DNA from: Taxillus chinensis
Taxonomy: Eukaryota > Streptophyta > Magnoliopsida > Santalales > Loranthaceae
Direction: 5' to 3'
Length of the DNA stretch: 64,000 nt
NCBI GenBank assembly: GCA_023512835.1
Contig: CM042091.1
Coordinates: forward strand, 37,524,107-37,588,106
Below the pieces are notes generated by a model that was not told where the DNA came from, searched no databases, and saw only the letters and a list, made by a program, of their open reading frames with translations. A program made the translations under genes and the position numbers. Of the stretch, positions 34,637-44,978 are shown one piece after another; position 1 is the first letter of the stretch, and the number at the start of each line of letters is the position of its first letter.

Positions 34637-34940
34637 GTCTCCTTCCATTGATTTCAATCTTTATCGAATCAATAGAGCTTTGCTTTCCTGGATAACAAAA
34701 CGGTGACATTGGCATGGGGAGAGAGCATGGAAATAGATGGATAGATTAGGGAAGCAACAAAATTGCAAACCCTAGGAGAGAGAGAGAGAAACGTACAGAT
34801 CGAGGATTGAATCTTCCTCATCATCGCCAGTGGTTACGGTAACCTCTTTGAGCTCGATGATTGGAGCGACAACAACTCCAGTGTCTTCGTCTTCTGCAAA
34901 GGGACTGTCATCTTCCTCTTTGTGGGAAGGTGGATCTGGC
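34637..34940 (-). pseudogene. RANBP1: captured fragment of RanBP1 (Ran-binding protein 1), 2 exons
   Basis: Minus strand. Exon 1 piece (about 34940-34797) reads HKEEDDSPFAEDEDTGVVV then APIIELKEVTVTTGDDEED and SILDL, the acidic leader that precedes the Ran-binding domain in plant RanBP1. A 109-bp intron (34796-34688, gtacgt...ttatccag) splits the last Leu codon (CT | G). The exon 2 piece (34687-about 34640) reads KAKLY-stop-FDKD-stop-NQWKE, the start of the Ran-binding domain, with two TGA codons at positions normally Arg and Gly. Homology ends just after. RanBP1 assists RanGTP hydrolysis at the cytoplasmic side of nuclear pores; this copy cannot do so. Confidence 0.85.
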
Positions 34941-35210
34941 GGTGATCAAAGATCTATCTCTTTCCCAGCTACGGTTCGTCAATGGATGAGAGAGGGCGAG
35001 AGAGTTGTTTTTTTGTTTTGGTATGGGCGTCAAAGGAAAAGAGAGGGGTTTAAGTTTTGTGTGCCGGTAACACTTACCTTTCACCAAAAATATCCCGCGC
35101 AGACAAAATATTCGGCGCGCCATCCAACTCAAGCTGCTGCCCCGCAAAAGTTTTTTAACTTCTACCTATTGTAATACTTTTTCAATAATGTTATTCTTTG
35201 ATGTTACGGT

Positions 35211-35230
35211 AGGCCTGATTTCTTGTAGTG
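35211..35230 (-). repeat. CACTA right terminal inverted repeat
   Basis: AGGCCTGATTTCTTGTAGTG, inverted copy of the left end with one mismatch; followed by ccg. Confidence 0.92.
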
Positions 35231-36691
35231 CCGACACATTGTATTGGCCATAACTTCTTCATTTTACATTGGAATTGAGCTCGGTTGAGTGTGTTAATCT
35301 CCAAATTTCATCCCCTATCACTTGGTGTTGGTCTTGGGGCACTTTAGGAGCTTGCCACAAAGGTTATCAATTTTGGGCTTTTCTATTCATATCAATGTAT
35401 CCATCTTGTACAAATTGAGGTTAACATCAACTCCAACCCATTCCTTGGTAGTAAGGAATCCTTAAGGACCTGTTTAATAAGGAAAGGAGTTCAAAAACTT
35501 AATTATCTCCAATAATTTCTAAAATGACTATCCAGCCCCCTTTAAATATTTCCGGAACCTAACAGCCCATTTATAAGTTGGACTAAAGGGCGCTTACAGG
35601 TCACATTTTGTAAGAAATGAGTTCTAAGACTAGTAATGAAATGTTGGGATCTTGCCCTAATTATTATAATTAATGAATATAATAGGTAATATAAACACGG
35701 GTGTCATTTCAAATATCAACAAAGATAATCTAACTTATATCCTTGAAGTTTCATTTATTTATTTTAAATTTATTATTGCTTGGTTGAAGGGTTATCATGA
35801 ATGCACCCACTTGCTCTCTAATGGAATAGGTACTTCCTATTTTAGGGGCATATGAAAAATACCGTTTTTTAGTCTACTCGATAAAATAATTATCCTAAAG
35901 TGATATTGGAACTCCTTTCCTCATTAATAAAAATTACGAGGTATTAGTAGAGACAATTTATAAGATCATGAGATTGACATGGCAAATCATATATTCTGAC
36001 TTATTTGGTCATTTGGTTCTAAAAACATCATTAGATTTCGGCTATATATCTGGAGGAAAATATATTAATAAAATAGTAGTTACTCCAGCCGTAAATTTTC
36101 CGTGTATGCGTAAATAAAAGGGAAAATTTATTACTTTCAATAGACATATACTTCTAAATCGTTAGAATAGAGCCTTGTGACGTTTGATCACATGTATCTT
36201 GATGCTCCTTCATTGTAATTTGTTCTTGTAACAGATTTATATTTGCTTCATCCACATTTTGGCGCGCGGTGCTAATGTAGTCCCTGTATATTCATCGTAA
36301 TGCAGAAGATAAAGCTCACTTTTTACCCTTGGAAATTCTTGCAAGTCATCAACAAAAGATTTCAGTAGTAGAATTCAAGGTATCAAATTATTACAGGTGA
36401 TATACGTATTCGTTGAAGTTCAGTTTTCCTGTTATAGGGATTGCCTCAATCAGAAGATTGAGGTACATTTCAAGCAATGCAATAAGCCGAAACCAAATAC
36501 TCGTTGCCAGAGCATTGCGCCTGGAGTTGGAGGGATCATTCTTCTTGTTTCACCTCTCGAAAAACGTCCCCCCGCCCCGGGGGTAGAAGCCACATTTCTT
36601 AAAAGGATATAGCGTTTATTTCCCACCTCCTTTTTCTTCACCCGCATTGCTTCTTCATCTTTCTCGTTCCTTCTTGGGGCCTTGCAGGGCC
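35231..36691 (+). other. intergenic stretch, no gene seen
   Basis: AT-rich, no ORF with recognisable content on either strand. A 71-codon ORF at 36397-36612 has no family resemblance that I can name. A pyrimidine-rich leader (36610-36690, ctcctttttcttcaccc) precedes the small gene relic at 36692. Confidence 0.5.
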
Positions 36692-36829
36692 ATGGAGGAG
36701 TTAAACACACTTGCCGCGGACTGTGCTGTAGTATCATGTTGTTGCCAGTGCTTGGCTCTACAAGTTCTCATCATCTTGTTGGAACTCTCTTCCAAGGAAT
36801 AGGTAGGGACAGAGAAGAAATTATGATTA

Positions 36830-37050
36830 TGATAGACCTTAAGAAGGATAAAGAGATAGTATTTAAATAATTCAGCTTATTTAGGAAGTGATTTAATCTA
36901 TTTAATTAGGAAGTAAATTCTCTTATTTTATATAAATAATTCTGCTCGCAAGTGAGAGGGGCATGGAAAATTAATTGTGAAGTGGTGTGTCTCCAACCCA
37001 AATTAGAGAAGTTATTGATTAAATAATAAATCGTCCGTTGTGTTCCATCA
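36830..37050 (+). repeat. 5' LTR of mini gypsy element (221 bp)
   Basis: TGATAGACC ... GTGTTCCATCA. It lacks about 33 bases after position 13 that the 3' LTR has. Inside LTR: TATA-like tttatataaataat near 36930. Confidence 0.88.
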
Positions 37051-37073
37051 ACTTTGTGTCAGAGCACTGTACC

Positions 37074-38156
37074 ATGGGGACCAACAAAGAACGACTCAAC
37101 AAGCTAGAGTTTGAACTGCAAGAGGTGCGTTCAGACTTGCAGCAGTGAAAAAGGGAAAAATGAATTAAAAGATGCGGGGAATGGAGGACAAGTTAAAAGA
37201 GGTCCTTAACTCCTTGGCTGGGTTTCACCTCTCTTAGGAAAAGACGTCACAGACCCAGGCGGTGAAAAAGGGTCCTTGTCTTGTGGAGGATTTAACAGAG
37301 TTGACGCTAACTTCCATTCCAATCATTCACCATTCATTAAAATGAATTTCCCAAAATTTTCTGGAGGTGACCCAATTGAGTGGCTTAGTCGAGCGTCTCA
37401 ATATTTTGATTTTCAAGAAACTGAAGAAGAAAGGAAGGTTGCTTTGGCCTCCTTCCATCTGGAGGGTGAGGGGAATTAGTGGTGGCAGTGGCTCAAGCGG
37501 GTCCAACATGATGAAGGATTGACGCTTACATGGGAGCTATTTGAACGGGAGATTGTCACACAGTTTGGGCTGACGGGGTACGAATGCTTTGATGAAGACT
37601 TGACCCGCGTGAAACAAACCGGCTCTCTCAGGGACTACCAACGTGAGTTTGAAAGGTTGGCTAATCGGGTTGTTGGGTGGCCTCAGTCCGCTCTTGTGGG
37701 AACCTTCCTCGGAGGGCTACATGATGAAATTGCGGACGAAGTTCGAATGACCAGGCCACAGACCTTGCGCGAAGCTATTGGGGTGGCGACGATGAGGGAT
37801 GAACAAGCCACGAGAAGACGAATGCAAGGGCCGGTGGAAGCGCTATGGCCCCCCCGTGTCACAGTCAGCGGCGCCCACAACGCAACCCAAGCAAGAGGGG
37901 CGGCTCTATAGTTAAGCGCCTCTCATGGGAAGAAATGCAGCGACATAGGGAGAAGGGCCTTTGTTTTAATTGTAGTGATCGCTTCACTCCAAGCCATAAG
38001 TGCAAACCTCCTCAATTGTTTGTAATTGACAGCAAAAATGATGTAACTAGTATACCCAAGAGCCACGCCCTGGATTCTGGGCCTATTGGTCAATTTTCTG
38101 ACTTTGACCATGAGGGCAAGGTCCATGTCCCTGGGGCGGCAGATGATAGACCTTAA
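37074..38156 (+). pseudogene. gag of the mini gypsy element
   Basis: Begins MGTNKERLNKLEFELQEVRS, 23 bases after the LTR; the bases between (tgtcagagcac) resemble a tRNA-Met primer site. Core retrotransposon-gag block at 37341-37800: FPKFSGGDPIEWLSRASQYF, ASFHLEGE, TWELFEREIVTQFG, LRDYQREFERLANRV, TFLGGLHDEI. A zinc knuckle (CFNCSDRFTPSHKC) sits at about 37960-38005 in another frame, followed by KCKPPQLFVID. Stops near 37146 and 37477 and a frameshift near 37850 break it. No protease follows. Confidence 0.85.
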
Positions 38157-38397
38157 CATCACATAGCCGTGTTGAATGTGCAAAGGAAGGATAAGGAGAT
38201 AGTATTTAAATAATTCAGTTACGTTTATTTAGGAAGTAATTTAATCTATTTAATTAGGAAGTAAATCGTCTTACTTTATATAAATAATTCTGCTGGTAAG
38301 TGAGAGAGGCATGGAAAATTAATTGTAAAGTGGTGTGTCTCCAACCCAAATCGGAGAAGTTCTTGATTAAATAATAAATTGTTCATGTATTCCATCA
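38144..38397 (+). repeat. 3' LTR of mini gypsy element (254 bp)
   Basis: TGATAGACCTTAAC ... TATTCCATCA, preceded by a short purine-rich run (ggggcggcaga) and followed by the target duplication gatta. Differs from the 5' LTR by about 33 extra bases and scattered substitutions. Confidence 0.88.
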
Positions 38398-38585
38398 GAT
38401 TATGATTTGTGAAACCTCTTCAGTGGGTGTTGGGGTGGAAGAGGAGGGGGGATTTCAGGTTTTGATGGATGGAAGCCATGGTTGTGACTGTTGTTTGGAA
38501 AGTTCAGAGGGTGCTTCTGAGGCTGACTCTGGAGGGGGAGTTTGCATTTGGAAGCTTTTGGGGCAGAAATGGATCTCACAGATAA

Positions 38586-40169
38586 ATTATAACCAACATT
38601 CGTTTTCTTTTGGAAGCCCAGACTAGAAATTAGTCAAGGAACATCATTTCATTGGAGCACCCACACCCATGTTTATATATTTAATTGATGACATACATTT
38701 CTACACGTCTCTCTGTTCCCGATTGTTCCATCATTTCATTGGAGTACCTGCACACGTTTATATTTATTTGATGGCACAAATGTCATACATTTATGGTGAA
38801 ATCATTGAAATTACAGCATTACCTAATTGCTTTATCATCTCCAAGACGACTGGTGTGTAGGAGCACAGATTAATTCTGTTGAGAAGCCAATTTTGATTAC
38901 CAGTACCAACACTAACGCCTACTTGCCTGGATGGATTTAGCATAGGCTACGCCCTTGTCAACTTCATATTTGTTACATATTTTTAAAAAAACAGTAAATT
39001 TAATTTTTGTTATCCTTATGAAAATATTTAAGAACAGGACTCAAAGTTTGAATTTTGAATTATTATTTGTAACAATCGCAAACGCCTTTTTATTTGTAAC
39101 AATGATTTTGTGAATTTGAGTATAGAATCATGGTTTGAAAACAGCCACCTAACAAACGAGGCTTATAATATTTGCTCACAGTTCGAGTATGGGTATTTAT
39201 GTGCCCCTATGGTGAAACCGTGATGGTAACAGTTTTTATTTCCAACTTGTTTCCAAATCATAATAGGAAGGCATAAAAAGAACTTTTTATTCTTTCACCA
39301 CCTCTAACGCCAAACTTGACCTAAGGAGCCGCTCAATTAGAAGTTATTAACTACACTGCTTGCAGTTTAAAATTTAAAATTAATCCAATTATGGTCACAC
39401 TTTAACTAAAAGTAGCCTAAACGATAGCCCTTCAAGCGGAGCAAATTGCCAAGTCAGACGACGCGGTTTCTGTAAACAAATAAAACCAGGCAAATTACAT
39501 TTCTGGTCCCAAATGTTAGGGAGAATTTTCAATTTAGCACCGTGTTTTCAGTTCAACCAATCGAGTCCCTCATTACATAACGCCCCTCATTACATAAGGC
39601 ATATGAAATTTTTATGGAAAACACACAGGGTTTTGTATCTAAATTTTTTTGTGCCATAATCGGTAACATCCATATTTCCATAATTCCTTCCATATTCATA
39701 TCTTTTAGATGGTTAGTTTTAAGGGATAAATAAAATACAATTAGATAAGACCAAAAAAAATCATAAAGAATATCCTATTATATATATTAAAAAAGGATAA
39801 ATATATCGCTTGTAAATTGTAATGTGACTCTCTGGCTCCTCCTACCCTTTATGAAAAAAAAGAAAAGATTCCTTCCATCTTTTTAATAAATTTGTAAAAA
39901 TTTACAATGGCAATTGAAAATGCACCCCAAATTAGGGACTGAAGTGTAATAATAGTGCTGTTCAGAATACAAAAATAAATAAAAAAAATAAAAATAAAAA
40001 CCTACCCGCCCCGCGTCTTCAAAACTAAATGACCGGAGACAAAGACCAAACCACCCTCCCATCCGTTCAATTTGTAGTCGTCATCTCCTCACCCTCTTGC
40101 CTCTTCCTTCCCACCGCCTTCTCTGATTTTCTAAAATTCCAATTCCAATTCCAATTCCAATTTCTTTTC
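38586..40169 (+). other. upstream region of the calmodulin-like gene
   Basis: AT-rich, no ORF of note. The last 40 bases before the ATG contain a run of aattcc repeats (about 40138-40163), likely 5' UTR. I cannot place a TATA box with confidence. Confidence 0.4.
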
Positions 40170-40652
40170 ATGGCCTCGCTGCAATCGGAGCAGCTTCGAC
40201 AGCTGAAGGACATCTTCAAGAGGTTCGACATGGACTCCGATGGCAGCCTCACCCAGCTGGAGCTCGCGGCCCTGTTGCGGTCCCTTGGCCTCAAGCCTTC
40301 CGGCGATCAGCTCCATACCCTCCTCGCCAACATCGACTCCAACGGCAACGGATCCATCGAGTTCGACGAGCTCGTCGCCGCCATCCTCCCCGACATCAGC
40401 CAGCAGGTCCTCATCAACCAGGAGCAGCTCATGGAGGTTTTCCGATCCTTCGATCGCGACGGCAACGGCTACATCACCGCCGCGGAGCTCGCCGGCTCTA
40501 TGGCCAAGATGGGTCAGCCCCTAACGTACCGGGAGCTGTCCGAGATGATGCGGGAGGCCGACACCAACGGAGATGGCGTCATTAGCTTCAACGAGTTCGC
40601 TGCCATCATGGGCAGGTCAGCTTCTGATTTCCTCGGCCTCACCGTTTCGTGA
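40170..40652 (+). CDS. CML: calmodulin-like Ca2+-binding protein (CML16/18-type), 160 aa
   Basis: Single-exon gene; start MASLQSEQLRQLKDIFKRFD chosen because the upstream in-frame extension (to 40029) is low-complexity and not CML-like. Four EF-hand loops, each with acidic positions 1, 3, 5 and 12 in place: residues 20-31 (DMDSDGSLTQLE), 56-67 (DSNGNGSIEFDE), 95-106 (DRDGNGYITAAE) and 131-142 (DTNGDGVISFNE). It should therefore bind up to four Ca2+ and act as a cytosolic/nuclear sensor that changes shape and binds targets. Length and a C-terminal tail after EF4 (MGRSASDFLGLTVS) fit the CML16/CML18 group; no transmembrane or signal segment, no C-terminal prenylation box. Codon third positions are strongly GC-rich, unlike the surroundings. 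This is the only intact host gene in the window. Confidence 0.95.
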   Translation: MASLQSEQLRQLKDIFKRFDMDSDGSLTQLELAALLRSLGLKPSGDQLHTLLANIDSNGNGSIEFDELVAAILPDISQQVLINQEQLMEVFRSFDRDGNGYITAAELAGSMAKMGQPLTYRELSEMMREADTNGDGVISFNEFAAIMGRSASDFLGLTVS

Positions 40653-41637
40653 TTGTTAAAATTTGTTTAGATCCCGTGATGTCATGTCCCGTCGCGTCAT
40701 CAATTCATTGTTGTCCACGAAAACAATCTTTGTCTGGTCGCTCGCGAACTTTTCCTTCCCCCTTCGTTCTTGTCCCTCCGCGCCCCACCCCGCACCACCC
40801 CCCCCCCCCCCCCCCCCCGCTTATTATTTTATTGCTTATAGGTTAATCGTTGAACTACAGAGTATTTTCTCTGAGCGTGTCTAATGTGGTCCTCTGTAGT
40901 TGAGAGAGACTTCGTGTATGTACAAAGAATGCAACGAGATTTCAAGGTAACTGATCAAACTTTCTCACGGAAAAAAGGCAATGTGAATTCTTGTTAATTT
41001 GATTATGACTTTTGTAAGTAACGCCTGCCTTATCCTCCACTTGACAGCGGACATACATTTGCATTCTTTTCTGATAAGCCAAATTAGATATTCATATATA
41101 TTGGATCAAATATAATTTTCTTTCTTTCTTTGTTCGTATAACTGACCCCATGTTAGGCTTGCTGGTTTGGTTTGGTTTCATTTGGTTTATAAAGGATTTA
41201 GCATTTTGATGTTTCATGAAGCTGGCATCCTTCAAATTTTGTTTGGGTGGTTCATCACGAGGGAATTATGTTCCTCAGTGCTGCCTCTTTTTGAGGTGCT
41301 ACTTCTTTTCCGTGTGATCCTTCCGTACTAAATGAATGTGAATATGTTTTTCTTGTTCTGCTCCTCTCCAGTCCCCTTGTTTCATGGATGCTTTACTGGT
41401 TAAGTTTTCCGTATAAGTTGTCAGTCAAAAAAAACACTAACATATAGAAGCACAAGCCATCTTGTATATTTTGTAGTACAAGTTTCAGCATTGCTTGAAT
41501 GGTTGTATTGAATATCTGACACTTATTTGAAAGCCCCTATATGCATAGATTTATCTGAGACAAGCTGCCTTGTATAAAATTTAACCTATTAGCATGGAGT
41601 TGAGAAAAGTAATGAGTGCTTTAATTTAAATCTGTGA
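40653..41637 (+). other. 3' flank of the CML gene
   Basis: Probable 3' UTR then non-coding sequence. A run of about 20 C at 40799-40818 interrupts it; its exact length is unreliable in sequencing. No further ORF recognised. Confidence 0.5.
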
Positions 41638-41925
41638 GAGCATCAGGTGTAGCCTTTTTAAATTTTTAGCTAAATTTGTCGACATGGAGCAATATGAGCC
41701 ACAAATTATACTCGAGATCTGTGTTTTCAATACAAACTTTATTAAAACCCAAACATCGAGACACCAACTATCTAAATTTGGTTAAATTTAAATAACCATT
41801 GCTTCGATGTTTGGGTTTTAATAAAGTTTGTATTGAAAACACAGATCTCGAGTATAATTTGTGGCTCATATTGCTCTATGTCGACAAATTTAACTAAAAA
41901 TTTGAAGAGGCTGCACCTGATGCTC
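41638..41925. mobile_element. long-hairpin MITE (288 bp)
   Basis: Ends GAGCATCAGG and CCTGATGCTC. Almost the whole element is two inverted arms of about 120 bp (for example actcgagatctgtgttttc at 41711-41729 and its complement at 41836-41854) around a loop of about 45 bases. A 3-bp repeat tga flanks it (41635-41637, 41926-41928). GAGCATC ends and 3-bp duplication suggest the PIF/Harbinger (Tourist) type, though the usual duplication is TTA/TAA. RNA from it would fold into a near-perfect hairpin. Confidence 0.75.
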
Positions 41926-41928
41926 TGA

Positions 41929-43078
41929 CTGTCTGCAATGAGTAGGATTTAATTTGTGCGTATCATTTTTTGTTTAGGATGTTAACTAAGGCCATGGTCA
42001 AGGAAGTCTCTTGTTGTGTTAGTTGTTGCCAGATTCTAATAACCATTTTAAGTGAGCCTCCTTGTAGTCGAATTTGGGAGTTTATTTGGTCAAAGTTGCT
42101 GGTTATGGTATTCCACATTCTCGACCCTATGGAGGAATATTTTGCGGGCTCAACAAAAAAACCTATGCTATTAAGACTTAGTAATAACATTATGTGTTTT
42201 TTGTTTTTTTTCCCAAACATGCTTTTGCAGTGGAAAACAAAACCAACAACTCAAAAATATAGTTGCAAACATATAATAATTTTAATGATAATAAGGGCTT
42301 TTTACTAAAATAAAAACAAAAATCAAATAAAAGGCTTAAGAAATTCAAAACTCAAAATTTTCAAACCGTAATGACTTTCCATTTTGTTGCCTACGCAATT
42401 TAACAGATTGTCCTGGTATCATACTCGATTGAGGTAGCATGCGCCCTTGTAAGAGCACCTGGCATTGGCTTTATCAAGTTAATGTCAAAATTTAATCAAG
42501 AAAGATTATTTTTTTTATAAATTTAATGAACTCCTTCAAAATATGCTCCCAGAATGTCATTACCAGTGCCAACTATCCGGCCACTTCTTCAACACGGAGT
42601 GAAAATTTTCAAAGAAAAGAGGTGAGGGGTTAGAAATATTAAATCTAAAATCATTGCTTGATATTACACTTCACTTCGTTGTACAAAGGAAGTTGCACAA
42701 AATGGTTTCCATGGCCAAAAACATGATGACCGTGCCCCCCCCCCCCAATGCCCAACCCCCCCGACCTTCATCCCGCTCTTTCCCGCGGTGTCGTCCTCCC
42801 ATTGCACCTGGCATCATCCCCCACCTCATAGGCAGGCATTGTTTCGCAACGACGTGAAGCTAAAGACTCGAAGCCCATTCCATGAGCATTGATGATGCTA
42901 AGGTTTCTCGCCAAATTTAATAAAGGTTTTACATTTAGTGTAGCTAAAGCTAAATATTTAGCTTTTAATGAATCCAATGAGAACATATTTTATAAAAAAT
43001 TATTAAAAATTACATTTGCATTGGTCTTTAGCGAGACCATGTCATGCTCTAAGGATCCGCAATTTCAAATATGTCTTG
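41929..43078 (+). other. intergenic stretch, no gene seen
   Basis: AT-rich with a C-run at 42737-42748. Small ORFs on both strands have no recognisable content. Confidence 0.5.
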
Positions 43079-44960
43079 TGTCACGCCCCCAAATTCCAGG
43101 GAACCGGAACTAGGAACATGACTTCCCCTTGCCCGCACCCGATAGGTCAAGGGGTTGGTGACTAGCACCAATAGAGACTACACCGCGGGTCTTGTCTCAA
43201 ATATGCAACCCCGTACATACCATACATCAAGGGTAATCCTGTACTTTCCCATACATCATCATGCATACAATAAGTCAAACAATCATACGACATCACATCA
43301 CAAACAAGATGCAAATATAATCGTCCACGGACTCATGTCCGGGATACAAACATAATACAATACACAATACGGAATACGTATTGTATCATACATCGAGTAG
43401 TGGGCACGTCCTTCTAGAAGAAAGTCCTCCACTAGTCTCGGGTCACACCTGAAAAAGGTAAACAACAAGTAGGGGTGAGCGACAAGCTCGCAGGTGACCC
43501 CAACACTCCACATCATGCGGACATACAAGTCTATACTACATGCTCGTGTATTCGTGCACTTGTGTAGTGTGCACAATCATCGGACTCGGCCGCAAACAAA
43601 CATCAGGACCTAGCTTGCCCACACGGGACAGCTTGTCCACGATCCTCAACAAGATCCCAGCTCGGGGCACTCAGCCCCTACCACGGCCTATATGCCGGAC
43701 ACAGTCGCCACACCGGCCTGCCATCGGTGCATATGCCTGCCATGTCAACCACATCGCACCATCGGTGCATCACGGTGAGAACCCAGACAAGTCACGGAGT
43801 CCATGTCCCAATACCTCACACCAACATACTAACATTAGTATGGCATGTTATTCTCAACATTTCCTTTGGAACTATAGCCAGTCTTCACAAGTAAATCCTC
43901 AATCCTTGATTTATGAAGGAAGTACCCATAGCAGCTATTTTCTTGAAATTAAAAGTCCCGGCATTGGGTTCCCATAGCATAAATTAGATAATCTGATTTT
44001 TGGGGATTTTTCTGAGATGTCTAACCCCACTTTCCAAAAATTCACCACTACGAACTTTTGGGTTTTTCCGAGATTTTGCACTAAATCCCAATTTTCACAT
44101 TTTGAAATAGTGGGAATTAATTTTTCTAGTATTTTTCTTTGAATCCAAATGGGGGGTATTTCGTTATTTACATTGTAACTTAAGTACTTAAATGTGTAAA
44201 ATGTGTAGATGGGTATGGGTTGCAATGTAAATAGGTCAGATCCAATCAAACCGTATTTCGAATCGCGGTGAAACTACATTTTCGAATCCGCATTTCGAAT
44301 CTGTATTTTCGAATCTCTTTTCGAACTGCCTTCGACCCTCGAACCTACACTCGAACTACCTTCGAAAACTACCTTCGAAGTACCCATGAACTGCCTTCGA
44401 AACTCTCCTTCGAAGTACCTTCGAACCTTTGAAATGATACTCGAAAATTTCACATTCGACACTCGAAATTACACTACTTCGAACCTTCGAAACTGCACAT
44501 TCGAAATTTCCAATTTCCAGTCGATCTCATCGGTCGTTCTCTACCGATTCACGACGATTCATCGTTCATCATCGTTTTTCACTGTTTCTCGTCCTGGATT
44601 CAACCTGGAATCTCATAAAACTCATACCTAATGCTATATATTAGGTTTTAAATCACGTCTTACCCCTCAGAACGCATTTAAATACAAGATTCAACCCAAA
44701 ATTGGTTTTTCCCCAAATTCTAGGGTTCAACACGAATTTGCATGATTTCATCAAATTCTTACATGTTAATTCAAAAAAAAAAAACAGCAAGAAAAGGGTG
44801 AAGAATCAATGGAACACCTACTTGGAATGATTCTTGATGCTTGAACGAGCTCAAAACGCCCCAAATCGAAGGCTCCAAGCTTCCTTCTCTCTTTCTCTCT
44901 CTAAGCTCTCCAACGCAGATGCAGAAACGCTGAAACGTAACGTGGAAGCTCTCTTTCCCC

Positions 44961-44969
44961 CTATTTATA
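44961..44969 (-). promoter_or_regulatory. LTR TATA box (array LTR 1)
   Basis: Minus-strand TATAAATAG followed by GGGGGAAAGAGAGC, a typical plant core promoter. Conserved in LTR 2 (52695-52703) and LTR 3 (60397-60405). Confidence 0.75.
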
Positions 44970-44978
44970 TTTTTGCCA

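Larger units (their letters stand above)
30866..35230. mobile_element. non-autonomous CACTA (En/Spm) transposon carrying host gene fragments
   Basis: Starts CACTACAAGAAATCAAGCCT and ends with the inverted copy AGGCCTGATTTCTTGTAGTG; 19 of 20 terminal bases match. It is flanked by the 3-bp direct repeat ccg (30863-30865, 35231-35233), the CACTA signature. No transposase-like ORF is present in 4365 bp, so it would need a partner element. Inside are exon fragments, with introns, of diphosphomevalonate decarboxylase and RanBP1, all on the minus strand. The outer parts carry short gttac/gtaac-rich subterminal repeats. Confidence 0.92.
36830..38397 (+). mobile_element. mini Ty3/gypsy element (1.57 kb) with 5-bp target duplication
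   Basis: Two LTRs starting TGATAGACCTTAA and ending CCATCA, flanked by gatta (36825-36829 and 38398-38402). The inside holds only a primer-site-like sequence and a broken gag; protease, RT, RNase H and integrase are absent. It is a large-deletion derivative that was either mobilised in trans or lost pol after insertion. Confidence 0.9.
36692..38585 (+). pseudogene. relic of a plant-specific small protein gene, split by a mini gypsy insertion
   Basis: The ATG at 36692 opens a 36-codon frame MEELNTLAADCAVVSCCCQC then LALQVLIILLELSSKE, stop at 36800-36802. In another frame GRDREEIM continues to the insertion site. After the 1.57-kb insertion the same frame resumes (EEEGGFQVLMDGSHGCDCC, 38447-38503), and a third frame carries LEGEFAFGSFWGR up to a stop at 38583. 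The Cys-rich start (SCCCQC-x-x-LQ) and the GEFAFGSFWG end are, as I remember, the two ends of an uncharacterised plant protein family of about 100-150 residues. Two frame changes plus the insertion make it a pseudogene. No function is known to me. The family assignment is from memory and should be searched. Confidence 0.6.

Noticed and set aside
34830..35174. 114-codon plus-strand ORF as a gene
   Set aside because: It is antisense to the RanBP1 fragment and runs into the CACTA terminal repeat; composition follows the opposite-strand codons.
36397..36612. 71-codon ORF upstream of the small gene relic
   Set aside because: No recognisable motif or codon signature; retained only as unexplained intergenic sequence.
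40029..40169. N-terminal extension of the calmodulin-like protein
   Set aside because: Upstream in-frame codons include a repeated aattcc run giving FQFQFQF and do not resemble the family; the ATG at 40170 gives the usual length.
40240..40524. 94-codon Ser/Pro-rich ORF
   Set aside because: Shadow frame of the GC-rich calmodulin-like gene.
42654..42857. 67-codon ORF containing a proline run
   Set aside because: The run is a C homopolymer, with no family resemblance and no support on either side.
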